A stretch of DNA of 64,000 nucleotides from Phenylobacterium kunshanense. GTDB taxonomy: Bacteria > Pseudomonadota > Alphaproteobacteria > Caulobacterales > Caulobacteraceae. Location of the stretch: the NCBI RefSeq assembly GCF_003254525.1, contig NZ_QFYS01000001.1, positions 310,001 to 374,000 of the forward strand, written 5' to 3'. Below are positions 23,913-31,440 of this stretch, piece by piece; the stretch's first letter is position 1; each line of letters opens with the position of its first letter. The notes under the pieces are model-generated. The model was not told the origin of the DNA, made no database searches, and saw nothing but the letters and a program-made list of their open reading frames with translations. A program made the translations under genes and the position numbers.

Positions 23913-26525
23913 ATGGCGATCTACCACTTCTCGGCGAAGGTGATCTCGCGGGCCAAGGGCTCGTCGGCCGTCGCGGCCGCGGCCTATCGGTCAGCGTCGC
24001 GGCTGCAGGACGAACGTCTCGATCGCGCCCACGACTTCTCGGCCAAGGCCGGCGTCGTGCATTCGGAGGTCATGCTGCCCGAGGGCGCGCCGGAGCGGTG
24101 GCGCGACCGCGAGACGCTCTGGAACGAGGTTGAGGCGCGCGAGGTCCGCAAGGATGCGCAGCTCGCGAGGGAGGTGGAGTTCGCCTTGCCGCGGGAGCTT
24201 TCGCAGCGGGATGGCGTCGAGCTCGCGCGGTCGTTCGTGCAGCGCGAGTTCGTCGGCAAGGGCATGGTCGCGGACCTGAACGTCCATTGGGACGTGGGCG
24301 CCGACGGCGAGGCCAAGCCGCACGCGCATGTGATGCTGGGGCTTCGCTCGGCGGGGCCGGAAGGGTTCGGCGGCAAGGTCCGCGACTGGAACGCCACGGA
24401 CCAGCTGGTCGCCTGGCGGGAAGCCTGGGCGAATCACGCGAACCGTCGTCTCGCGGAACTTGGCATCGACACGCGGATCGATGCGCGCGCCCTCAAGGAC
24501 CAGGGCATCGACCTGGAGCCGCAGAACAAGATCGGCGCGTCGGGCGCGCGGCGCGAGATCCATGGCGAGGCGGCGGAGCGCGCGGAAGATCACCGCGCCA
24601 TCGCCCGGCGCAACGGCGAGCGGATCCTGGCGGAGCCGCAGATCGCGCTGTCGGCCATCACCCATCAGCAGGCGACGTTTACCGACCACGACCTGGCACG
24701 GTTCCTTCACCGGCACACCGACGGAAAGGCGCAGTTCGACGCTGCGTTGGCGAAGGTCCGGACCAGCGATGAGATCGTGCGGCTGGGACGTGACGGGCGC
24801 GGACGGGCGCGCTTCACCAGTCGCGAGATGATGCGCGTCGAGCGCGGGTTAGAGCGGGATGCGGACAGCCTGGCGGAGCGCCCCGGCCACCGCGTGAGCG
24901 AGCGCGACAAGGCGGCGGCCCTGGCGCGGTCGTCCGCCGCCGGCTTCGATCTGTCGACCGCGCAGCGCGACGCGCTCGACCACGTCACGCGCCGGGGCGA
25001 TCTCGGGTTGCTGGTCGGCTACGCCGGAACGGGCAAGAGCGCCCTGCTGGGCGTCGCGCGCGAGGCGTGGGAGGCGCAGGGCTATCGCGTCCGTGGCGCG
25101 GCCTTGTCGGGCATGGCCGCCGAGAGCCTCGAAGGGGGCTCCGGAATTCCATCGCGCACCTTGGCGAGTCTGGAGCATGCGTGGGCGCGGGATCGCGACA
25201 CGCTGGGGCCGCGCGACGTGCTGGTGGTGGATGAAGCGGGGCTGGTCGGATCGCGGCAGCTCGGCCGGGTGATGGCCCAGGCCCAGGCGGCGGGCGCGAA
25301 GGTGGTGATGGTGGGCGACGCCGAACAGCTGCAGGCCATCGAGGCCGGTGCGGCGTTCCGGGCGCTCGCAGAGCGCCACGGCGCCTACGAGCTCACCGAG
25401 ATCCGGCGCCAGCAAATCGACTGGCAGCGGGATGCGACCCGCCAGCTGGCCACGGGCCGCACCGTGCAGGCGCTGGCGGCTTACGCGGGGGCCGGCGCGG
25501 TGCGCGGGCACGAGGACCCGGGCGACGCACGAGAGGCGGTGGTGGCGGGCTGGTGGGAAGCCAAGCAGACGGCGCCCGAATCTTCGCAGGTCATGCTGGC
25601 CTACACCCGCGATGACGTGGCCGCCCTCAACAGCCTGGCGCGTGCGCGGATGCAGGGCGCGGGGGCGCTGGGAACGGACCACCGCGTCGAGACCACGCGC
25701 GGCGCGCGGCTGTTGGCGGAAGGTGAGCGGATCGTCTTCCTGCGCAACGAACGCGAGCTCGGCGTGAAGAACGGGACGCTGGGCACCGTCGAGCAGCTGA
25801 GCGAGACGCGTATGGCGGTGCGGCTGGACGACGGCAGGCGCGTGGCCTTCGACCACAACGCCTACACGGACCTCGACCACGGCTACGCCACCACCATCCA
25901 CAAGTCGCAGGGTGTGACCGTGGATCGGGCCCACGTGTTGGCCAGCGGCTTCATGGACCGGCACGCCACCTACGTGGCGCTGTCGCGGCATCGGGAGGCT
26001 GTGACCTTGCACTATGACCGCACGACCTTCGCCGATGACGCGGCTCTTGCGAAGGGGCTGGCCCGCGAGCGCGCGAAGGACTCGACGCTCGACTATCCCG
26101 ACCTCTTCGCGGAGCGCCGTGGCATCGGCGCGAACTCGACTTCAGGAATCTTCGCACAGTTCCGAGGCGCGGCGCCCAGCGAGGGGCCGCTGCGCGAGGC
26201 TCATCAGGATGACCTGGCGAGGACGCAGGCGTTCGCACGGGCCTGGCGGGACATGCACCGTATGCAGGCCTCCGGACTGGAGGTCCTGCCGCACCAGCAG
26301 GTGGCGTTCGATCGGGCCGCGGGCGCGCTGGATCGGGCGCGTCCCGGACTGGCGGCGGGCATGGACGCCGCGCTGATCCGCGAACCGTCCCTGGCCATGG
26401 CGGCGGCGCGGGGCCGGCCGGAGGCGCTGATGCGCGCCGCCGAGCGTCATGTGGAGCTGGGCCGGGGCGGGCCAGACCTGTCGCGCAGCCTCGAGCGGGG
26501 CCGAGACACGGGGCTCGAGCGGTGA
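23913..26525 (+). CDS. traA: Ti-type conjugative relaxase-helicase TraA
   Basis: An 870-residue protein. The ATG at 23913 follows GGGAGGG. The N-terminal MobA/MobL relaxase begins AIYHFSAKVISRAKGSSAVA and contains the metal-binding KPHAHVML near residue 135. A RecD/TraI-like helicase follows: Walker A GYAGTGKSALL near 370, Walker B VLVVDEAGLVGSRQL near 440, and a late helicase motif ATTIHKSQGVTVDRAHV. It is shorter than the roughly 1100-residue Ti TraA because the C-terminal extension is small. It would nick oriT just upstream and unwind the strand for transfer. It overlaps the DUF6118 start. Confidence 0.94.
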   Translation: MAIYHFSAKVISRAKGSSAVAAAAYRSASRLQDERLDRAHDFSAKAGVVHSEVMLPEGAPERWRDRETLWNEVEAREVRKDAQLAREVEFALPRELSQRDGVELARSFVQREFVGKGMVADLNVHWDVGADGEAKPHAHVMLGLRSAGPEGFGGKVRDWNATDQLVAWREAWANHANRRLAELGIDTRIDARALKDQGIDLEPQNKIGASGARREIHGEAAERAEDHRAIARRNGERILAEPQIALSAITHQQATFTDHDLARFLHRHTDGKAQFDAALAKVRTSDEIVRLGRDGRGRARFTSREMMRVERGLERDADSLAERPGHRVSERDKAAALARSSAAGFDLSTAQRDALDHVTRRGDLGLLVGYAGTGKSALLGVAREAWEAQGYRVRGAALSGMAAESLEGGSGIPSRTLASLEHAWARDRDTLGPRDVLVVDEAGLVGSRQLGRVMAQAQAAGAKVVMVGDAEQLQAIEAGAAFRALAERHGAYELTEIRRQQIDWQRDATRQLATGRTVQALAAYAGAGAVRGHEDPGDAREAVVAGWWEAKQTAPESSQVMLAYTRDDVAALNSLARARMQGAGALGTDHRVETTRGARLLAEGERIVFLRNERELGVKNGTLGTVEQLSETRMAVRLDDGRRVAFDHNAYTDLDHGYATTIHKSQGVTVDRAHVLASGFMDRHATYVALSRHREAVTLHYDRTTFADDAALAKGLARERAKDSTLDYPDLFAERRGIGANSTSGIFAQFRGAAPSEGPLREAHQDDLARTQAFARAWRDMHRMQASGLEVLPHQQVAFDRAAGALDRARPGLAAGMDAALIREPSLAMAAARGRPEALMRAAERHVELGRGGPDLSRSLERGRDTGLER

Positions 26526-27202
26526 GCCTGCAGCCCAGCGATCCGGCGAGCGAGGCCTTCGAGCGGCTACGGCTGGAGGTGGCGCTGCTGCGGCGCGCCG
26601 TGGAAGGGCTCGCCGCCGAGCGCGATCAGCCGGCGCCGGACTATAGTCCGACTTTGGCGGCCTTGAAGAAATCGCTCGCCGACGTGCAGGCGGCCCTGGC
26701 GAACCTCGGCGAACGTCCAGCCCTGGTTCTCGGGCCGGAGCATCTCGGCCCGCTGTTCCATCAGGCCGCCGGGCGCCTGCTTGCGAAGCCGATCGCCGAG
26801 CTCGAGCGCGACAGGACGCTGCTGGCGCAGGCGACCGATGCCATCCGGGAGGCCCAGGCCGCGGAGGCGGCTCGGGTCGCGTCATGGCGCCGGCGACTGC
26901 GCCTCGTCGGCGGCGGTGCGGTCCTTGGGGCGTTCCTGTGGGTCCTGCTGGCCGGCCCGGTGGCGCGGTCGTTGCCGGCCGGTTGGCGCGTGCCGGAGCG
27001 CCTCGCCGCGGCCACTCTTGCCCTGCCTGGGGCGGCGGCAGGCCAGCGTATGCTGCAGGTCCATGATCCGGGGAGGTGGGAGAAGGTCGAGCTGGTCCAA
27101 CGCCTCGGGGCGGACGAACTGAAGGAACTCCGGGGATGCGCCGAGGCGCGGGACCGCTCGTCGAAGCCGGTCACGTGTACGCTTAAGCTCAAGAGGAGAT
27201 GA
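26522..27202 (+). CDS. DUF6118 family protein
   Basis: A 226-residue protein from a GTG start overlapping the traA stop (GTGA). Residues 1-125 are coiled-coil-like, one membrane helix follows (LVGGGAVLGAFLWVLLAGPV, about 128-147), then about 75 residues outside or beyond it ending KPVTCTLKLKRR. The family is found almost only directly after traA in alphaproteobacterial elements. Its role is unknown. A membrane-linked accessory of DNA transfer is the obvious guess. Confidence 0.82.
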   Translation: MSLQPSDPASEAFERLRLEVALLRRAVEGLAAERDQPAPDYSPTLAALKKSLADVQAALANLGERPALVLGPEHLGPLFHQAAGRLLAKPIAELERDRTLLAQATDAIREAQAAEAARVASWRRRLRLVGGGAVLGAFLWVLLAGPVARSLPAGWRVPERLAAATLALPGAAAGQRMLQVHDPGRWEKVELVQRLGADELKELRGCAEARDRSSKPVTCTLKLKRR

Positions 27203-27312
27203 GTGGCAGAAATTCTGCCGGCCCCCGGCGAAGAAACTGTCGTCGGTGAATAGACGCTAGGTTGTGTTTGTCTGTGTTGCGTTGTTGAGGTAGCGTGCGC
27301 CCAGGTTTACGA

Positions 27313-27573
27313 ATGCGCGGTGGGTCCATGCGTATGCTTAAGCTTGCCGATGCTTCGGCGTCATCTGTTGCGGATGAAGGAGCCTTGAGGCCCCGGCAGA
27401 TCGAGTGCCTGACCTGGGCAGAGAAGGGAAAGAGCGCTCGCGACACCGGCCAGATCCTGGGAATTTCCCAGCGGACGGTCGAGAAGCATCTCGAGCAGGC
27501 TTGCGAGGTTCTCGGCGTACGCACGCGCATCCAGGCGGTCGTCAGAGCCCGGGAGTTGGGCCTGCTTCACTGA
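27313..27573 (+). CDS. Small LuxR-type HTH regulator
   Basis: An 86-residue protein that is little more than a GerE/LuxR HTH: LRPRQIECLTWAEKGKSARD followed by ILGISQRTVEKHLEQACEVL. No sensory domain is present. The start is uncertain: ATGs at 27313 and 27328 and a GTG at 27295 are all in frame. Stand-alone LuxR HTH proteins of this type occur near conjugation genes and may time transfer. It is the last gene of the mobile module before the stress island. Confidence 0.78.
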   Translation: MRGGSMRMLKLADASASSVADEGALRPRQIECLTWAEKGKSARDTGQILGISQRTVEKHLEQACEVLGVRTRIQAVVRARELGLLH

Positions 27574-27610
27574 TCGCGCGTGCGACACCAGAGGGCGTCG
27601 CCGGCGCGAC

Positions 27611-28216
27611 TTAGGAGCGTATGCGCTGTTCGTTGGCCGGATCGTGTTCCGTCGCGCCGGGCGCAACGGCCGGCGGTGCAGGGGCGAGCCTCACGCCGAT
27701 GGTGGCGAGACGGCGGTAAAGCCGCCGTTTTCGCACCAGCGGCTGCCAATCGTAGAGGAAGATCTGCACCGGGCGCCAGTTCGCCACCCATCCCAGGATG
27801 ATCAGGCCTTCCTCGGAGATGCGGCCGAGATCCCCCGGCCCGAAGAGGTCGCCGAGCGCCCGGGCCACCACGACAGAGCTCACGAGCACGGCAATGCCCA
27901 CGGCCAGCGAGCTCCGCCCGACGCGGAAGAGCTCTCGCAGTTCCCAGCCCAGCACTTTCGCCCGGTACGCAAAGTAGTTGCGAATGGCGTCTCGGACGTG
28001 CGCGGCTTCCTCGCGTGCGCACTGTTCTGCCGGCAGGTGAACCACGATCTCGCTCGGTCCGTGGGGCATCTCTCCCGCCCAGCCGACCACGTACTCCTCC
28101 ACCCGCTCGTCCAGGTCCCGCTCGCGGTAGGGAAGGGGATCGAGGCTGTGGAACAGCTGACCGATGTCATGGACCCGCAGCTCGATGGCGCGGGCGCCGG
28201 TGGTCGCAGGTTTCAA
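27611..28216 (-). CDS. Membrane protein of the stress cluster
   Basis: A 201-residue protein apparently starting at a TTG that overlaps the USP stop (TTGA), so its translation would be coupled. The N-terminal 85 residues are soluble and acidic (YRERDLDERVEEYVVGW). Two hydrophobic segments follow (SLAVGIAVLVSSVVVARAL, then EGLIILGWVANWRPVQIFLY) and a basic tail. Such proteins are repeatedly seen beside universal stress proteins and acetate kinase in low-oxygen clusters. Function unknown. It is the last gene of the leftward operon. Confidence 0.65.
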   Translation of the reverse strand: MKPATTGARAIELRVHDIGQLFHSLDPLPYRERDLDERVEEYVVGWAGEMPHGPSEIVVHLPAEQCAREEAAHVRDAIRNYFAYRAKVLGWELRELFRVGRSSLAVGIAVLVSSVVVARALGDLFGPGDLGRISEEGLIILGWVANWRPVQIFLYDWQPLVRKRRLYRRLATIGVRLAPAPPAVAPGATEHDPANEQRIRS

Positions 28217-29031
28217 TGGATCACGAACAGGGGCGTGGGAGGGCCGGCGAGCAGCTCCCGACTGACGCCGCCGAGGATCAGTTCGCGCAGGCGCGTATGG
28301 CCGTAGAGGCCCATCACCACGAGATCGGCGCCGCGTTCAAGGGCTTCGCGCCGCAGGATATCGCCGGCCAGGGCGTCGTCGGCGTCATGCTCGACGAGGT
28401 TCGGCTCCACGCCGTGCCGCTCCAGGTGGCGCTGCAGGAGGTGGTCCGGGCCGATTCGGCCACGCCCCACGATCACTACGTCCACCGCGTCGGCCCTGCG
28501 CAGCATGGGCCAGGCCGCGTGGAGGGCGCGGGCCGATTCCCGGCTCCCGCTCCATGCGACCAGGACGCGGGCGAAGACACCCGGGGCAGCGGTTCGCGGA
28601 ACCACCAGGGTGGGCACGCCGCTCGCCATGGCGAGCGCAGCCGGCGTGAGCGCGTCTGCGGTCCTGGCGTCGCCGGCGGGCAGGATCAGCAGATCGGCTC
28701 GTCGGGCGCAGGCCGCGAGCGCTGCAGCGTCCACGACGTCGGTCCACTCGCTGGCGACGCCTTGCGCCTGCGCGGCCCCTTCCAAGGCGCTTTGCGCAGT
28801 CTCCAGCGTTTTCCGGACGTCATCTTCGTGGGCGTCGAAGATGCGCTGGATTTCAGACGCCGAGAGGAAGGCGGCGCCGTCGGCCGGAACGAACGGCGGC
28901 GGGATCCGGCTGCGGGCGAACGCGCCGAGCAGCACTGCGTCGAACGTCGACGCGAGATTGGCCGCGTAGTGGGCCACTGCGTGTTGCGCGGGACTGCCGT
29001 CCAGGCTGACGAGGATGTCGCGGTAGGTCAT
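28213..29031 (-). CDS. Tandem universal stress protein (UspA family)
   Basis: A 272-residue protein. The ATG at 29031 follows GGAG. It begins YRDILVSLDGSPAQHAVAHY, a typical Usp strand and Asp. The second half has VLVAWSGSRESARALHAAWP and ends with the ATP-binding-type GLYGHTRLRELILGG. The first domain lacks a clear G-x2-G-x9-G motif, so ATP binding probably rests on the second. It lies between ackA (94 bases upstream) and the membrane protein. It likely supports survival under energy or redox stress. Confidence 0.88.
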   Translation of the reverse strand: MTYRDILVSLDGSPAQHAVAHYAANLASTFDAVLLGAFARSRIPPPFVPADGAAFLSASEIQRIFDAHEDDVRKTLETAQSALEGAAQAQGVASEWTDVVDAAALAACARRADLLILPAGDARTADALTPAALAMASGVPTLVVPRTAAPGVFARVLVAWSGSRESARALHAAWPMLRRADAVDVVIVGRGRIGPDHLLQRHLERHGVEPNLVEHDADDALAGDILRREALERGADLVVMGLYGHTRLRELILGGVSRELLAGPPTPLFVIH

Positions 29032-29124
29032 GAAACGCTCCGTGGCTCCATCGTGCAGTGTGGCGCGTCCAGCCTGGGCGGCCTTGATCGCGCTCAAGCC
29101 TCAGGCGGCGCTGCTACTCGCACA

Positions 29125-30300
29125 CTAGCGAGGCTGGAGACGCTCAAGCACGCCGCGGGCGATCACCACTTCCTCGTTCGTGGGGATCACGGAGACCTTG
29201 ACCCGGCTGTCCGGGGCGCTGATGACGGCGGCGCTCCCGGCATTCGCGTTCGGGTCGAGCTTCGCGCCCAGCCAGGCCAGGCGGTCGACGACGCGCTCGC
29301 GGATCGCCGGCGCGTTCTCGCCGACGCCGGCGGTGAACACGACGGTGTCGAGGCCGCCCAGAGCGGCGGCGAGGCTGCCGACCTCCCGCGCCACGCGGTA
29401 GACATACACATCGAGCGCCTCCGCCGCGCGGGGGTCGGCGCTGGCGAGCAGCGTGACCATGTCGCCGCTGATGCCGGAGAGGCCTAGCAGGCCGGAGCGG
29501 TGGTAGAGCAGGTCCTCGATGGCCTCCGGGTCCATGCCCTTGGCTCGCATCAGGTGCAACATGACGCCGGGGTCCAGCGAGCCGCTGCGCGTGCTCATGG
29601 GCGGCCCCTGCAGCGCCGAGAAGCCCATCGTGGTGGCCACGCTGCGCCCCCGATCCAGGGCACAGAGCGAGACGCCGCTTCCGAGGTGCAGCACGATGGC
29701 GCGCCCGCCGGCGTCCCGTCCCTCCTGGTCCCGGAGCACCCCGGCGATGTACGCGTATGAGAGCCCGTGGAAACCGTAGGCGATGACCCCTTCGTCGATC
29801 AGCTCGCGCGGCAACCCGTAGAGCCGCGCGGTCCGGGGCTGGGTTGCGTGGAAGGCCGTGTCGAAGACTCCGACCTGCAGCGCCGACCGAAACCGCTCGG
29901 TCGCTGCGGCGACGGCGCTCAGGTTGAACGGCTGGTGCAGCGGCGCCAGCGCGGAGAGCCCCTCCAACTGCTCGACCACCCTCGAGCTTAGCACGGTCGG
30001 GGCGTCGAATTTAAGCCCGCCGTGGACGATGCGGTGCCCGACCGCCTCGATCCCGGCGCCCCAGCCGCTCGACTCCAGCCAATCGAAGACGCGGTCCAGC
30101 ACCCGCTCCAAGCCCGAGGGCTGCGGCCAAGCCTCGTCCGCGAGAACCTCGCCGTGCGCGCGGGCCCTGAACCTCGGGGCGGTGTTCAGGTAGGACACCT
30201 GACCGGACATCAGCAGCGGCAGGTCGGGCTTCACGCCATAGACCGCGAATTTCAGACTCGATGAGCCGGCGTTCAGCGTGAGGAGGCGGCGCCCGGTCAC
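29125..30300 (-). CDS. ackA: Acetate kinase
   Basis: A 391-residue protein from a GTG start overlapping the preceding pta remnant (GTGA). It has the family opening LLTLNAGSSSLKFAVY, the catalytic FDTAFHATQP segment, HGLSYAYI and the adenine-binding HLGSGVSLCALDRG, and ends with a VIPTNEEVVIARG region. Length and motifs are complete. It makes ATP from acetyl phosphate. With its pta neighbour truncated, the likely acetyl-phosphate source here is the phosphoketolase-family enzyme encoded in the divergent operon. Confidence 0.95.
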   Translation of the reverse strand: MTGRRLLTLNAGSSSLKFAVYGVKPDLPLLMSGQVSYLNTAPRFRARAHGEVLADEAWPQPSGLERVLDRVFDWLESSGWGAGIEAVGHRIVHGGLKFDAPTVLSSRVVEQLEGLSALAPLHQPFNLSAVAAATERFRSALQVGVFDTAFHATQPRTARLYGLPRELIDEGVIAYGFHGLSYAYIAGVLRDQEGRDAGGRAIVLHLGSGVSLCALDRGRSVATTMGFSALQGPPMSTRSGSLDPGVMLHLMRAKGMDPEAIEDLLYHRSGLLGLSGISGDMVTLLASADPRAAEALDVYVYRVAREVGSLAAALGGLDTVVFTAGVGENAPAIRERVVDRLAWLGAKLDPNANAGSAAVISAPDSRVKVSVIPTNEEVVIARGVLERLQPR

Positions 30301-30506
30301 CGGACGTACTTGCTCGGCGTGTGTTGGCTGACCAAGATGGCGAGGGTGCAGGACGCCAGCCTCGAGGCTTCGGGATCCGAGCGGCTGGTGAGCATGATCG
30401 GCACGCGGGCGCCCATGACGATCCCCGCCGACTGGGCGGGCGATAGATAGGACAACTGCTTGGCGAGCATGTTCCCGGATTCGATGTCGGAGGCCGCGCC
30501 GCTCAC
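30297..30506 (-). pseudogene. pta: Truncated phosphate acetyltransferase (C-terminal remnant of pta)
   Basis: Only 69 codons, but they match the very end of phosphate acetyltransferase: ASDIESGNMLAKQLSYL, then SAGIVMGARVPIMLTSRSD and ASCTLAILV. A full enzyme has about 300 residues or more. The remnant begins at a GTG overlapping the upstream USP stop and ends overlapping the ackA start, so a clean in-frame deletion has removed the rest while keeping both junctions. It cannot be an active acyltransferase. It may persist only because it preserves translational coupling to ackA. Confidence 0.82.
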
Positions 30507-31387
30507 GGTGAACCGTTCCGCGCCGGCGGGGCTATGAATATGTCCCGATCTGCGGAGGCCAAGAGCGCCGTGGCCACGCTGCCGAGGAGAAGCGTTTCCA
30601 ATGTGCTTCGACCGCGCGCGCCAATCACGACGAGGTCGGCCCGAAGACGGCGAGCGACAGCCTGGACAGTCTGTGCGGCATCGATGTCGATGGGTTCGGC
30701 CAGCCGCTCGTCCGCAGAGATTTCGGATTGATCGAGAAAGCCCTGAAGCTCTCGGACTGAGTGGTCGGCTTCTTCGGCCATGTACGCCTTCAGGTCCGCG
30801 CGGGGCGTAGGCGTTCTGAACATCAGGCCCTCGGCGGGCGCCGCGAACGCGTACAGCGCAGCAAGCCAGCCGTTCTCCAGAAGGCCCAAGCGGCGGACCG
30901 CTGCGGCGGCCGCCGCCGAATTCTGCGACAGGTCGGTCGCGAACAAGGCGCGGCGGTAGGGATGAGCAGGGACGCCGGCGGCGACGATAACCGGAGCCTG
31001 GGCGTGCTTCACCGATCGCCCGGCTGTCGTGCCGACGAACAGGTTTCGCACGCCCTCCGGTCGAGGTGGTCCTGTGACGATGAGGTCGGCGCCCGAGCTC
31101 AAACTCAGTGCGGCGATCGTCTCTGGCGCCCTGCCTTTCCTGATGCGAGCTTCGCAGGCCACGCCATCGAGCGAGCGGACGGTTTCCGCCAGGCCCGACA
31201 GAAGCGCTTCTGCTTCTCCAGGGAGCTCGTCGGCCGCCGTATCGCTGGCGGCGTGCGCGAGCACCATGGCGGCATGGCTCGCCTTCGCGAGCAGGGTAGC
31301 TCGACGGAGCGCGCGGTCCGCGCCGGGCGAGAAGTCGTAGGCCACGACGATGCGCTCAAGCTTGGGTTCTGGTCGTCGCCTCGCCAC
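30503..31387 (-). CDS. Tandem universal stress protein (UspA family)
   Basis: A 294-residue protein. The GTG at 31387, after AAGGA, is chosen. The open frame extends a further 101 codons upstream, but that part has no protein-like character. The first domain opens ERIVVAYDFSPGADRALRRA and the second RRALFATDLSQNSAAAAAAV. The end has VVIGARGRSTLETLLLGSVA, the ATP-binding G-x2-G-x9-G-like motif. It stands between the cation ATPase and the pta remnant in the leftward operon. Confidence 0.87.
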   Translation of the reverse strand: MARRRPEPKLERIVVAYDFSPGADRALRRATLLAKASHAAMVLAHAASDTAADELPGEAEALLSGLAETVRSLDGVACEARIRKGRAPETIAALSLSSGADLIVTGPPRPEGVRNLFVGTTAGRSVKHAQAPVIVAAGVPAHPYRRALFATDLSQNSAAAAAAVRRLGLLENGWLAALYAFAAPAEGLMFRTPTPRADLKAYMAEEADHSVRELQGFLDQSEISADERLAEPIDIDAAQTVQAVARRLRADLVVIGARGRSTLETLLLGSVATALLASADRDIFIAPPARNGSP

Positions 31388-31440
31388 GGGCTCATTCCTT
31401 CTTGTCTTCGCCCCGGCACGAGGCCGGACATGCGGCCGCG

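Noticed and set aside
1..27600. A complete integrative conjugative element.
   Set aside because: No type IV secretion operon, no att sites and no second boundary could be identified, so only a mobilisable module is claimed.
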